A stretch of 64,000 nucleotides of DNA from Fomes fomentarius. Its lineage: Eukaryota > Basidiomycota > Agaricomycetes > Polyporales > Polyporaceae. Every line of letters begins with the position of its first letter. The stretch's first letter is position 1. Positions 12,301-24,639 of this stretch are shown piece by piece. Made by a program: the position numbers and the translations under genes. The notes beneath the pieces are model-generated. The model had not been told where the DNA came from. It was given only the letters and a program-made list of their open reading frames with translations, and did no database searches. The stretch is from positions 1,984,001-2,048,000 of the forward strand of contig JABYQN010000005.1 of the NCBI GenBank assembly GCA_022606135.1, read 5' to 3'.

Positions 12301-14157
12301 TCCGGACACGGTCACTTTTGTTGAGACTAAGGCTCGACGATGAGCGATGGAGCTTATGTTCGGGAAGTTCGGGATGTCGTTTGTTCCATCCGTGTTCTCG
12401 CTCCTTGTGGCGTTCCTCCTCAAGCTCCTTCATGCGCTCCTTGTCTACGTTTCGGTGGTCAACAGTGTGTCTACACTATGGTGACGTCACACTCACATTC
12501 TGATCGTGATGTGACAGAGCTTGCCCGAGAAGACGACCTTCCATCGTCAGTACTTGCAAGGGAGGTAGCGCTGTCCTTCCGGTTGAGTCGATGTGCAGGG
12601 CTGGCACGACCGCTACTGAGAGACCCGCTCGAATGGTGATGTGTCAGATGATGTTGTCCAGGGTGAGGCGATTTCGGTGTCTTCGGTACAGGAGAATTCC
12701 ATCCGCGCTCGCGCTCATGGAGTCGTTCATGCTGGGTTTCACCTTGACGCTCGTGGTCTGTGCCGCGGTCAGATATCACCCTGGGGGAAGGAAACCTGTA
12801 TACTCACAATCAGCGCCTGATAGCGACGAGCTTGCCCTTGATGCTGTGCGGTGGGGTGAGCAGAGTGATGGTGCCATGCGATGGAATACGCACATGATGA
12901 ATCAAGGTCTTCACTCGCTCGTCGTACAGGCGGGAGGTTGTTGATGGAGTGCGACTTCGAGTGCGAATTCCATGATAATGGACGAGCATGAGACCCTGCA
13001 TGAGAATGAGGTCGCGGTGTGGGGCCAGCTGACTGCTTCAGCGACGGTGTACTGTTGTACCTATGCCGCGGCACTGGGGCGCTCTCATAGCTATCCATGC
13101 CTTGCAATGCATTCTGCATCTCCGAGTCCTGGTCCAGTAGGTCTGGGGAAGTTAGCAGGGAGGGTCGTCATAAGGGTAACTTGCTACGTACTGGACTGCA
13201 TGTCCAGATGCTTTGACATCTGGAAGGTGCGCATCGGAGTGCTTGTCGCGCGCGGCGGTGTATCAGAAGGTGTACCCATTAGCAAAGCTGGGACCATGGC
13301 GGTATCTGTACTGGAGTTTGGTGGAGGCATGGACATATCCATGACCATCTCTGGAAGGCTATGAGATATGGAGTCAGCGCGGCGACGAAGATGGTGTGCG
13401 TACGTTGTTCCTGCGGCAGAGAAGGCATTACAGAACTGGACCGATTGAGGCGTTGCCGCAGGGCATCAAACTGGGAGGTGGCAGAGATATGCAGCGACCT
13501 GCCAGAGGTATTCAAGTTTCCTACAAGAGGTGAGGATATGGACGGGGTGTCCCAGTTCAGCGAGTACTCACTTGATTTGTCTGCCTCCTCATCACTGAGC
13601 GAACGCCTCTTCGCCTTGTAGCTCGCCCGCTCAACCTCTACACGTGGACTTGCCTCCACTTCACTCGCGTCAATGCTATTCCTTCGTGGTCTCCCATGTT
13701 TCCGTGGGGTGTTGCCAGGCTCGCGGAGCGCATGCGAGAACAACTCCTTCAAACTTTCGCGCGCGAAGCTGGACGCGGATGCGATAGATTGTGGCGGTTC
13801 GAAGTCGGACTCAGGCTCGGAACCAGAAGGAATAATCAGAGGACGAGAGCCAGACGCGTGAGGCGTGTTACCGTTTGGCGGGGAGTTGGGTACACGAGAG
13901 AGGAGGGCGCGAAGACGCGCGGTCGGATTGTCTGTAGGAAGACCTGGTATCGCAGTGACGCGTGGTGAGTGTTTGTCAATCGCCGAAGAAGACATCCGCG
14001 GAGTCGATTCAGCGTCCTCATCCTCATCGTCATCTGCATGGAGTAAATTGGGATTGTGGGATGGCCCAGCAACTGGAGTAAGAGCTTCTTCGGCAAAGTG
14101 AGGAGAGTGCCGAGGCAAGCGGAGACGGGGTATAGAGAAAGGCGGTGACGCGTCCAT
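9348..14157 (-). CDS. Large disordered protein with C-terminal membrane anchor
   Basis: A multi-exon minus-strand gene runs from ATG 14157 to TGA 9350-9348. Residues 1 to about 330 hold acidic and Ser-rich stretches plus short helices such as TARLRALLSRV and ARESLKELFSHAL. The centre is Ser/Pro/His-rich and probably unfolded (SRPGSPTGSPAHTHMHST, HVHVHV), with two related PPGAWLATPAP / PPGGWVATPAP motifs. A coiled coil follows (IIRLREQVSSMAHDL, then EQCKAAQVARGKISKSLQLA). Then comes a clear transmembrane helix (WRVVAGFVLLQLLLLVIMY) and a cytosolic or luminal tail RRIFLTTYYDAFYPELYIYL. The last intron (about 60 bp) falls right after the helix. The architecture suggests a tail-anchored tether or scaffold on an internal membrane, which is inference. 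A more upstream start is possible because the frame is open past the chosen ATG to a stop near 14287. Confidence 0.72.
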
Positions 14158-14521
14158 GTCGTGCCCGGCGACGAGCGCGGCGTCGTGAAGATGGGGCGGG
14201 AGATGGTTGATGGTTCGCGGAAAACAAGAGTCTGAGTCGGGTGCGCCGTCGCCGTCGTCACTTGACGCCGGCCACACGCGTCAAGAGGCGCCCATGTTCA
14301 TCACGCGCATCACTACAGCGCTCGTCCACTGCGTCCCTCTTTCTCCTCCCCGACTTCATCTCTTCTCGCGTCTGTCTTCGCCCGCTGCGCTGCTATCAGT
14401 CTGGTCAATTATTACAATTCCCAGGTTTGTTCACGTAGTCTCCCTACTCGACAACCCGGAAGTGGATGCCCTCTGCATTTTGGTCTGCTAGTCAATCCAT
14501 TGTAATCCTTCGGCTCCTAGC
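14158..14521. promoter_or_regulatory. Shared divergent promoter region
   Basis: These 364 bp separate two head-to-head genes, the membrane-anchored protein on the minus strand and the SCY1 pseudokinase on the plus strand. The stretch is pyrimidine-rich (14335-14400) on the plus strand. No TATA box is evident. Confidence 0.45.
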
Positions 14522-17500
14522 ATGGATTATCTGCGAACTCTTGGGTCCGCCGCTGTGTCCTCGCTCGTCCAGAAATCTGGATTGAACCTTCCATTTTCGC
14601 TCGGCCCGAGGGTCAATTCATTCGAGAACAGGACAATCTGGTCCCTATATGATGCAACGAAACGGGTGCGTCTCTCGACATGATCCTGTGCTTGTTGCTC
14701 TTACATTGTCTCAGGACGACAGCTCGCCTGTATCTGTTTTTGAGTTTGAGGCGAACACACCTGCTAAGAAGAATCTCTTGCCATTAGCGAAGAACGCTCT
14801 TCGGAAGCTACGTACCATTCGCCACCCAGATGTGCTCAAGTTTATGGAGGTCGTGGAGACCGACACCGCAATTCACATCATGACCGAACGCGTGAGGCCA
14901 CTAGGACCCGCCATAACCGAGTGGCAGTCCAAGAGTGTCCAGGAACGGGAAGCATGGCTGGTCTGGGGTCTTCACCGCATCTCTGTGCGTCGCACTGTAT
15001 CTCCGAAGTGGCGATCCCGTCCTTGACCTCACAGCCTGCCAGGTTGCTCTTGCGTTTTTGAATGAGTCTGCGACCGCGACTCACGGTAATGTGCGAGTGG
15101 ACTCCGTCTTCATCTCGGCGTCTGGAGAGTGGAAGCTTGGCGGGTTTGATGTATTGAGCAACTCCAAAGACGACGCTGCTGTCCTCTATGTACGTTGTTG
15201 TATGTACAGCCGAACCCTTCCGCCGATGATAATGAATGCTCGCTTCTCCCTCAGACTCTGGGTGCGATGGTACCCGACGCGTCAACTTACTCCTCGCCTG
15301 AAGTGAAGAAGGGAGGCTACTCGGCACTCAAAGAGTACTTACTACCTTCCCTACCCCCGAGTATGAATGTCAGTTAGGGTACTGATATGTCTACCAGGTT
15401 ACCAACATCTGCGGCAGATGCGTACGGTCTTGGTCTTCTCATCCACTTCGCTTTCAATCCCAACCAGACACTTCCTGCAACTGCTCAACCTCCTCATCCG
15501 CCGCCGACCGCTGCCTCTCGTGGTACAATTCCAACATCCATCTTTCCATCATACAAGAAGCTCCTGAACCCAAATCACAAGGCTCGGCTATCCCCAGCGC
15601 ACTTCTTGGAACTTGGGATGTCTCACACGGCGGGCGAAGGCTCAGGGTTCTTCGCCACTAACCAACTCGTCAAAGTCTGTGCAGGTCTCGACAACTTCAA
15701 CCTTGCGAGTGAATCTGAGAAAACAACTCTACTGAAGTGGGTTGGCCTCGCCCATCTACAAGGAACATGTATGCTGAATGCAGTCTCCAATGTAGGACGC
15801 TAAAGGAGTCGGCCACTTCGTTCCCGACGGAGTTCGCATCCTACAAAGTACTTCCGGCTCTCATATCCGCTCTCGAATTCGGCGGCGCCTCTGCAGCGGC
15901 GATCGTTCCCCTCGTGCTACAATTTGGGAAGGGCGTTGCGCCAGAAGACTATAGCACGGTGATTCTGACGCACGTGGTCAAGCTTTACGCAAGCCCAGAC
16001 CGGGGCACGCGCATGGCCCTCCTAGAGCATCTATCCGAGTACGCCGATAAGCTTGACAAGAAGACTGTCTCCGACAAGATCTGGCCCAACCTGGTAGGTA
16101 TCGCATCTACTAAGCATTACTTGTGTTTCACTTCTCCGTACTATGCTAGCAAACTGGTTTCACGGACACTGTCGCGATCATCCGTGAGGCGACAGTGAAG
16201 TCGATCATCTCGCTTTCAGACAAGGTCTGTCCAACGACTCCCATGTCTCTACTTTCCTCCCTGACGACTTGGTAGATGAACGAACGAATTCTGAACAATG
16301 ACCTCCTCCGCCACCTAGCGCGGATGCAAGCCGACCCGGAGGCGTCCATCCGCACAAACACCTGCATTCTTATTGGGCGTCTTGGCCCCTCACTAGGATA
16401 CCACACAAAACGAAAGGTACTCGTACCCGCGTTCGCCCGCGCACTGAAAGATCCATTCGTGCACACACGCGTTGCGGGGCTCATGTCTTTAATGGCGACA
16501 CTGGAGTGCTTCGACATCGAAGACATCGCGTCCAAGGTCATCCCTAGCATGGCGTTCACGTTGATAGACAAGGAGAAGTGTGTAATTTTTCGAACGAGAG
16601 CGCTCACCTCGCTGAACACAGGAACGTATCAGACTCGTACGGGACCAGGCGTTCAAAGCGATGGAGCTCTTCGTCAAGAAGCTGGAGGAACATGCAGCTG
16701 CAATGGTGAGAGTTACTCTACTTCTTCATGTCGACTGATTGTGACATGGATCTGCTCTCTAGCCGGAGACTGCACCCGCAGAGGACCAGATGCCGCAAGT
16801 CCAGATAACTGGGGCGACCCCTAATGATTTGGTGAACAGTGCGGCAGGCGCTGCGGGCGCACTAGCCGGTTGGGCAATATCCTCCCTAGGAAAGAAGGTA
16901 AACTTTGCCCCCGTTCCACCGTACTCACCGTACTCACGAACTGTCTGATAGCTCACTACAGGCGACCTTGCGACAAGCATGACCCCCGCTATCGGCGCAA
17001 CCATCGACCGCCCGACGTCTGCACCAGCAGCGAACGCCGGGCCCAATGGGAATACCTTAAGCATTAGCTCGACTCTGGGTGTCGCAGCGGCGAACGCTCC
17101 TCCATTGACGCCGACACTTTCTTCGAGCTTGGGTCCTACACGCTCATTGACGTCTCCCAGTAAAAGCAAGGGGATGCAGCTGGGCGCAACGAAGGTACTT
17201 ACCACCTCAACGTCAATCCCTGACTGGGCAGAGGAAGCCGCTGCCGAGCTTGAGACGTCTCAAGGCACGAATCCGTGGGGCAACGATGACTTGATGGACG
17301 TCAATGCTGATGAGGATGACTGGAGTGCGTTTTATCACCTCTGTCTCATTGATCATCGCGCTGAGGCTGTCGACAGGCGCGTTTGAGACCGCACCTGTGC
17401 CGAGTACAGAGCTTGCTGGTTTCGGTTTTGGTAACGTTCACGCGCAAACAGGTCAGTTCGACGTTGACATGCATCATGCGTCTGCTCTTCGTGACGTCCT

Positions 17501-17900
17501 GTATCTCCTATCCCTTCAGATCAATGGTCATCGTCAGCACCGCCGAAACCGCCGATAGCCCCGCAGCCTACGCGTCCAAATCTCACTTCCACGCATCGGC
17601 CGGCGGTACCATCGCCGTTGGCAAGCCCTCGACCGGGGTCAGGCGCACGTTCAACGCCCTCGACCCCGTCAGAAAGCGGAAAAGTAGAACCCACCCAAGT
17701 GACGTCTACCTCGCACAACACGGCAGGTATGACGAAAGAGGAGAAGGCTGCAGAGATGGCGAGGAGGAAGGAGGAGAGGAGACAGGTAAGTGTTCATCAG
17801 TTTCCCTTTCACTCAACTGTTGCATCGCAATAATGACGACGGCCTGTAGCGTATCGCTGCGCTGAAGGAGCAGAAGAAGCACGTGGCTGATTCGAAGTAG
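14522..17900 (+). CDS. SCY1: SCY1-like pseudokinase (N-terminal kinase-like protein)
   Basis: SCYL1/Cex1-type proteins couple COPI coat function and tRNA export and are catalytically dead kinases with HEAT repeats. The start MDYLRTLGSAAVSSLVQKSG matches the family N-terminus. The kinase fold lacks active residues: the catalytic-loop region reads ATHGNVRVDSVFIS instead of HRD..N, and the DFG position reads WKLGGFDVLS. About residues 300-560 form HEAT-like helices (KILPALISALEFG-type, MQADPEASIRTNTCILIGRL). The C-terminus is Ser/Thr/Pro-rich and then strongly basic with EEKAAEMARRKEERRQR and ends KKHVADSK, as in SCYL1 proteins. About ten short introns interrupt it. Identity is secure; exact splice sites are approximate. 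Confidence 0.9.
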
Positions 17901-18437
17901 TCTATTTGGCGGACGTCCGTGAATACCCTTTGCAAGGCTGTTGCCAATCTGTCTTTTGTCTAGGATTCTATCATTGGTGATGACCTTGCGTCCGTCGTGT
18001 ACTTACGATCTGCTGAGCCGTCTTGTACTCTAGTCTAGTGAGTACCACTACAGAGCGACTTCGGATTCCTGCTTCCCTTAATCTGAACTCGCGTTGGCAG
18101 ATACGTGAGAGTTACCTAGATGCCTGTTTGGCAGAGAATCAAGGCCGCCGATCCAAGGATCGTAGCTGTTTAGCTGTCTGACTACGGTCTGCCAGAGGAC
18201 ATCGTCAATTCGTCCCGCGGGGGATCAAATCTTTCAGTGGCCTTCTTTCAATACAACTCACGATCCATGGTCGCAAGTAGCGATTAAGCTGTGACAGCAC
18301 TGGCAGCACTGGCAACCGAGGCACAGTTGGATTTGCTATCTCTTGGACTACATATATATAATGCCTCGCAATGACTCGTATACTGGACCAGTCCTTCCCC
18401 AGTCCCTCATTGATTACTTCTCCGCGCCCTGCTCGCC
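17901..18437. other. Intergenic region with TATA box near its right end
   Basis: It contains the 3' flank of SCY1 and the promoter of the DUF6534 gene. No additional ORF is supported. Confidence 0.5.
18353..18361 (+). promoter_or_regulatory. TATA box of the DUF6534 gene
   Basis: TATATATAA lies 77 bp upstream of the chosen ATG (18438), a usual distance for TATA-type fungal promoters. Confidence 0.5.
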
Positions 18438-20389
18438 ATGCAAATTCGTCCAACATTGGATGATACTCTTGGGGCCGCATATATTGGTGAATCACACTCG
18501 TTTCCTCCTTGTTGCCTCGCGAATGCCGACGCTCCCATGCTGCTTTACAGGAAGCCTCCTCGTGGCCTGGTGGGCATGCGCAAGCTGTATCTTCCAAACC
18601 CCTCACTTTAGCTGACGTGGAACCCAAGTTTCCTGGGGCTGACGACATTGCAAACCTACCTCTACTTCACCCGGTACCATGATAGCGATCCTACCATTCT
18701 TAGACTTGCTGTAAGCCGTTCCCCCCGAGGCTGAAGTGAGCTGAGCTCTCATCCCTTCCGACATTGCCCTAGATTGCTGTGCTGTGGTCAGTGAGACCAG
18801 GAAGAACGTTAGCAGTCTGTCTCACTATCCTCTTCAGGATCCTCGATGTTGCGCATATGGCACTCCTTGCGCACACAGTGTACAAGTATGCAGTCACGGA
18901 CTTCGGGGACTTCCTGTCGCTCACGAAGGTCACTCCGTATGTTCATTTTCATGGGCATTCCTACTATGTCATGGCCCCTCACTGTTACTCACATCAGTAC
19001 TATCCTGGTGAGTATCGCTTGTAGGAGGTAATTACTCGCATATGCTTCTGCCGATCGACTAATGCTTCATAGATTCAAATCATCATAACGGTTCGTTCCT
19101 CTATAGCACGACTCATCCTTTCGATGCCCATTTCACTAATCACTACACTTGCAGGGCTTCAACGACACCATCGTGAGGCTGTAAGTGCACCCGGCTTCGC
19201 CAATTATACAAACCAATTGGATGGTCGCGGACGTTACTCATTATATGAATGACAGCGTATATTGCTCGAGAATCTGGAAATGTGAGTACTTCATGTCCGC
19301 AGCCGATGGCGTTCCTGATCCCAAGTCATAGTGAGCAACCATAACCGAGTCATTTGCGCTGTTGTCGTGAGTCTCCTTAGACGAGATGCTAGCCAATCTC
19401 TCACATGAACTAATTCAAAGATTGTTGTTACATTGGCAACGCTCGGTAACTGAATCTTTCCATCAGCTCCATTGGTCACGCGGTTTGCTCACTCTCAACA
19501 TAGCTTTCAACATCAGTTAGTGCATCATATCCTGCAAAGAATCTTAATCAAGGCTGTCATCTTACTATCTATATTTTCCCAGATGGAGTGATCGAATGGT
19601 GAGGCTCGTCAGATATGTTCTACTGTCAAATCATCTAGAATTGCCACAGCATAAACATCGTCTCATACTTCGAGATACACCGGACAAAGAAGGTGGGCAC
19701 AAGGATTTTTAAGGAACGGTCTGTACCCAGCTATTGATCCGACTTACAGTGGACGGTATTCGTGACGCTTGCAATGGGATCACTGGCTGATGTCCTCATT
19801 TCGGTCACCCTGTGCGTTCTTCTCTCGAGGAAGAGACAACGAAGCCATGCGAGGAGGTATGCTTGTCCGTCTCAATTCTCTCATTTTATTCTGAGTGGCC
19901 ATTGGGTCAGACTTGAATCTACGGTCCGCATACTCCAGATGTATATGATTAACACCGGCATCACCACTAGGTACGAAACTGTCTGTGAAGTCAGTGATTG
20001 ATGAATCTAATCGATCACCATCACGAAGCGTTCTCTTCATAGTGGCACTGGCACTGGTACGTATGATAGTGACGATCTAACGAGTCCCGAGTCGAAGCTA
20101 ACCTTACTACACACTCTCATAGTATGCAATTGCACCCACTACCTTGATTTGGTTTGTTCTGTTCTGCATTCTTCCCAAACGTGCGTTATTGCCCTCACCT
20201 TTCGTCGAGAGACCTGACTGATCGCGTGGTCAACTAGTTTTCTCGAACGCCCTTCTTGGCATGCTCAATGCGCGCAAGTCACTCCGTGAACATATGGGAG
20301 ATGTTGTCATTTCCCTGAGGTTGAACTCTGCGATTGAGGGCGTGTGCTCGAATGGTGCCGCGGGAGTGCTATCACCTCCAGAAGTGTAA
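18438..20389 (+). CDS. DUF6534 family multi-pass membrane protein
   Basis: This is a basidiomycete-expanded family of seven-helix membrane proteins of unknown function. The start at 18438 gives the family opening (TLDDTLGAAYIG), which joins across an intron to SLLVACFLGLTTLQTYLYF. About 16 small exons, several under 30 bp, then code WILDVAHMALLAHTVYKYAV, GFNDTIVRLVYCSRIWK, CAVVIVVTLATLAF, WTVFVTLAMGSLADVLISVT and LYAIAPTTLIWFVLFCILP, ending in NALLGMLNARKSLRE. All phases agree when the acceptor before SVLFIVALAL is placed at CACGAAG (about 20026). The final helix-loop-NxLLxxLNxRK signature supports the assignment. Confidence 0.85.
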
Positions 20390-22752
20390 CATCTTATTTC
20401 TGTCTTACTTTCGAGTACATCGCGAGCTCGTGATTGGTGGTTCCAAGTTTCGACAAGCTGCTTCAACGCATACTACTCCGCGTCTTCCCAAATGTATTCC
20501 AATCCAATCGGATAGAACAAGTCCGACTTCGTCGAAGGACTGGTTATTTTTGAGATGAGCTACTTGTGTATCTACTACGTATGTATTCGTGGTCATGTAC
20601 AGCAGCGCCGAAACTGCGTTGGCAAAGCAATATTCATGGCCCTCGTTGCCCTCTCTATGACGTAATTTTTTGTACATGGATGTCATGGATTCTACGTATT
20701 TGAGGGAAAGTTATGGTCTGGTTGAGACCGCCGACTAGGAGGCCCGAGACAGTCAGGATTCGAGAAGGGAGTACTACTTACACGCCCAAACGAATATAGT
20801 ATCTGGGACTTATTGAGGTCGACCGTTAATTTCCCGATGCAGGTCCGATCACCTTCCCATACCGCGGCATGTCATCTACAGATACCGTGAAAAAAGCATA
20901 TGTCACGCATTAGCGGCGTAAGGTCACTGTAAGTAATGTCACATATCACCCACATCTATTCTCATGTAATGTGCAGGTATGGTATGGGCGCCTGATGACA
21001 CCGAGAATCTCAAGTGGTGCCTTCAATGGGTACACCTTTGCTGCTGCATCTTCTAGCAGTCTGTTGTTGGAGATCAATTTGCTGTAGTATATTAGCATAT
21101 ATGTACATACTTAGAGCCAGAATCAACCAGAGCTTCCTCGTCTAGTGCACTTGTTCTGGTGGGGGAGAACAGAAAAATTCGTTCAAGTCCAGCAGAGGTG
21201 GTGATATATGGTATACAATCTTTATGTACAAGAAGCCAAAGTGGTGTAGTGGTAAGAGGTGATGGGATAGCAAGCCACAAGGTAATGACGTGGGTTCGAG
21301 TCCCAGTGGTGTGGTCCATTTTGTAATCCTCCTCTGTGCTCAGGCTTGCCTTTTGCGGCAATCAAGCGCCCGCATCCGTACCTCACACTTAACGGTTTCA
21401 GATATCGGGCCATTATATATATATTTGTCCCCCCAATGCTCGGGTCGACGGATAATTGGGGCTTACAACCCGGATACCTCCCCAATGCTCTTCGTCTCAG
21501 TTATACACAACTTATAGAACTCGTTTGGGCGTGTACTAGGACGGCAGGCTGCAAGTCGTGCCAAGTAACTTGAACACTGTAACTCGAAACGAGCGTCTAT
21601 CAAATCTGGCATTGCCGCCAATCTAATCAGATTCTATTCTATTATCATCGTACTGCGTAGTATCCATACCCGTCTAGGTACGCAAATCAACAATTTTAAT
21701 GGTACGAGGCGAGTACTGGCTCAACTACGCACATCTCGGTCAATTGCAAGCAGTCTGACGGTAGGTTCGGAGCAAGCCCTTGCTCCGGCGCTTGCTTCGC
21801 AGCGCACCTTCGCGGAGCACAAAAATCTGAGCGGAGAAGGCGGCTTGTTCCGAACCTGGGACCATCATGATTTCGGACGAATCGCGTCGCCGTTCTGATA
21901 TGCACCTATGGCTGATTACGACCTTGACACCGCTCCATGTTCAATTTAGTGCCAGATCTCGTACTACGGCGGTGGACCTGAAGCACCTTTCTCGATAAGT
22001 ATTCTGGCTGGCCTTTCCTGGGGCTAACGCTAACCTGGCAACTGCTTGATGCATTGGCCCACGCGCTGCGCGCCTGGGGGCGGACGTTATCGCCCGCTTT
22101 TGTTGAATTACGCTCATACAGCATAACATCGAATTCACTGAACCGTATACACAAGACAGCTCTTGGAGTCTGCAGGAGCTGAGCCTTGCCACATCGCATG
22201 TCACGAACGCGACCGAGACTATACCACTGCAATTGCACAGACCATGACGCTGACTTGAGCGCACTTCCATAAGTAGGTCAAAAGTAATGTATGGATAAAG
22301 TGTCTAACCCCGTGCAATGACATGCATCTTGCGCTGATTAGTCTGCATGGTACAGCTGGAACTTATGTAAGTAGAGTGCCCTCAACCTTCCCCCACACAG
22401 GACACAACGCTCCGGAAGCACCGGATCTACCGATGCTAGTGTTACGACACCTACGAAAGCAGAAGCACCGTCGTCTCGGTCGGGCGATTTCTCAATCAAC
22501 TGTAGCGTCAAGAGTGTATGTAGTAAATTCTATGTCTACCTCACCGCACCGTTGAAGACTCCCAGCTCACCTTCGCCCAAACGTTGAAAACGCGGCATCT
22601 CTTAAATGCCCCACTGTGCTCCTTAACAACCTAAGACGTACTCTGTCCCAACTCTCCAATTTGGCAACGACACCTCCAAGTCGAACAATAAGACGAACTT
22701 GAGCCGTTCTGAATCAGTCCAAGTACACTGGCTCTCCGACGCCCCGTTCAAA
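20390..22752. other. Gene-poor region with repeat remnants
   Basis: No ORF has convincing protein composition on either strand. It contains the tRNA-like element at 21240-21322 and GC-rich short inverted segments around 21770-21850 (GAGCAAGCCCTTGCTC), which look like degenerated repetitive DNA. Confidence 0.5.
21240..21322 (+). repeat. tRNA-derived (SINE-like or tRNA pseudogene) element
   Basis: An A-box-like stretch (TAGTGGTAAGAG, from about 21247) is followed about 45 bp later by a B-box match (GGTTCGAGTCCC, 21293-21304), the spacing of a tRNA internal promoter. The T arm keeps a TGGG/CCCA stem, but the flanking sequence TGGTGTGG has no partner at the 5' end, so no acceptor stem forms and no functional tRNA is expected. 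A second B-box-like GTTCAAGTCC lies at 21181. The pattern is that of the head of a SINE or a degraded tRNA copy. Confidence 0.55.
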
Positions 22753-23768
22753 ATGCTGTCATGGTCAGCCCCGCGAAGTGTGCGCACATTCCTGCGTCGC
22801 ATGCACGGTCTGATCCCACTACTTAGTCCGGTGTCGACGCAGCCATCTTCAGACGTGCAAGCCATGCCTACTGCTGCCACGCCTACTAATCCCTCTTCCT
22901 CCGATCCTTCTGCGCGCACGTCCCAACGTCCATGCCAAGCGGACAAGCAACCACCATCCACTCACTCCCGTCAATGCTCGCGTGAACACAAGGACAAGAG
23001 ATCCACAGGGGACGAGCGCCCCCGTGGCGCTCGCCCTATTTTCCCAAAGAGCTTGCTTTCCGTGGAGGTCTTCGAGACACGCTTCGAGAACCCGTTCAAA
23101 CCGAGGTCTCTGAGGTGGACACATACTGGACCGCAACAAAGTGAGTCTTTCAGCGTGCATGCGTCCTGCGGGACGCGTTGGGCCTCACACTTGCTCATCT
23201 GTCTAGTGAGCACCTTCAAAGGCCGCACTGTCACTTCGCGCCCCGAGCAACAGAGCCCGCTCAAGAAGAATGTCAGCCTTCGCCTCATGCCACCTGCCTT
23301 GAAGCTCAACTTTGCGTCGCGTACGTTGCTAGGGCGCGTTCCGTGCGCGGCCGGCGACTCGTCTGCTGCCCCAAATTCCAGTGTGTCGTCCACGATTACG
23401 CACGACTCTACGATCCCAAGCGGGACGTCGACTGGCTCAACGAGCCCCGTCAGTGGCGTTTCATTTCTGGCAAAGTCAATCTGTATCCGGAACGGGGTCC
23501 CGCGCACTGACCCATATGGTGCACCGTACTTCGCCAGGTTGCCAGACGGTTCGTCTGAGGCTAGGGGCCACCTGCATGAGGACTAGTTTCGGGTTCCGAG
23601 ACAGTCTTGGACTGGCCGCGACCGATGAGAGGGCTACCTGATGCGGTTGAGGACGCCATGACGGCTGATGGCGAGATGCTTACTGCGCCCTCGATTGAAG
23701 AACTTGAACAGAACGCTCGTATGTTATGCTTTTTGTTGCTCTGTATGGACTCCATGCTATGTGTCTGA
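22753..23768 (+). CDS. Hypothetical protein, splice model unresolved
   Basis: Several open stretches with good splice signals lie in line on the plus strand. Exon 1 runs from ATG 22753 to 23140 (Ser/Thr/Pro-rich, then FPKSLLSVEVFETRFENPFK). A middle exon is at about 23207-23320 (STFKGRTVTSRPEQQSPLKK). A third starts near 23382 (VVHDYARLYDPKRDVDWLNE, then RQWRFISGKVNLYPER). A last one starts near 23587 (SGSETVLDWPRPMRGLPDAV) and may read to TGA 23768. The phase between the middle and third exons does not agree with the obvious donor, so a splice site is missed or the frame is broken. I recognise no family. Confidence 0.4.
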
Positions 23769-23779
23769 AACCGGGATCG

Positions 23780-24600
23780 CTGTACCTCCCTTCACGCAAA
23801 TGCACGTGAATCTTTCTGTATTGCAAAGAGTAGAGTGTGCGGGCATTCTGGGCGAGAAAGACCCGAAGAGGAACGGCTGCCCTATCTCCTCCTTTCCGCG
23901 AATCACCGGGAGCATCACGAGCGACCGGACGATCATCCACGATCCCGTCCTTTGGCAAATCAATATGGACTTCTCAACGAGCTCGGCGAGGAGCGCCTGC
24001 ACCTGCGTAACCTTGTGTCAGCAGATTCAATGTCCAACGAGCGGGAGCGCTCCACTGACGTTCAGCGCCAAACAATGCACGCACGGGGGTCCAGCAGCTA
24101 TAAATGAGATACTGTGAGCGTTGTACAGGGCGCCATGATCTAACCACTTGGCCTGCACTGATAGGTATCTCATCGATCGTCGCCCCCGTCGCAGAGATGA
24201 TCGGCTGTGACAGCGGGAGCACATCATCCTTAGAGGCGACACGAGGCAGCTGCGGCACGATTGGATGGAAACGGGGTGTTTCCTGATGCGGTGTCTCATG
24301 GTCAGTCTACACAATGAGGTCTAGGAGTGGGCACCTTAATCGCATTTGTCACGAGCATCATGGAGTTTAGATCCTCTATGGTGAAATCACCACAGCCGCG
24401 CACCGTCGCCTGAGCTCGGAGTTCACGAATCTCTTCCCTAAGTCGACTCTGATACCCTTGGTTACGGGCGAGTTCGTAGAGGAAGGTGAGCGTGGACGCC
24501 GTAGTCTCGTGTTCGGGCAATTGTGAGGGCGATCATCTGCGCCATTAGGTCCTCAACGCTCAAGCGTGTCTTCGGGGCGTGAAGTGGTTATGGCCTGATA
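23780..24600 (-). pseudogene. Decayed cytochrome P450, C-terminal half
   Basis: Three exon-like blocks resemble the intact P450 downstream (25749-28166). The I-helix block (24302-24520) reads HETTASTLTFLYELARNQGY but is frameshifted just before it, because AATTGCCCGAACACGAG has an extra base relative to the AGHET codons. The ExxR block (about 24150-24290) reads ETPRFHPIVPQLPRVASKDD. The heme and C-terminal block (about 23830-24115) is garbled: the Cys-loop lacks the Gly-x-Arg-x-Cys order and the final LVEK...VMLPVIRGKEEIG changes frame before AAVPLRVFLAQ. The exon before the heme loop is missing. No N-terminal half is present. This is a non-functional copy. Confidence 0.75.
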
Positions 24601-24639
24601 AAAGGCGGTTGTCACGGCACCTCAGTCACCATGGACGCA

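Noticed and set aside
19960..20140. Apparent frameshift in the DUF6534 gene
   Set aside because: Moving the acceptor to CACGAAG gives SVLFIVALALYAIAP in phase, so no break is needed.
21240..21322. Functional tRNA gene
   Set aside because: A and B boxes are present, but the acceptor stem does not pair and the T stem is short.
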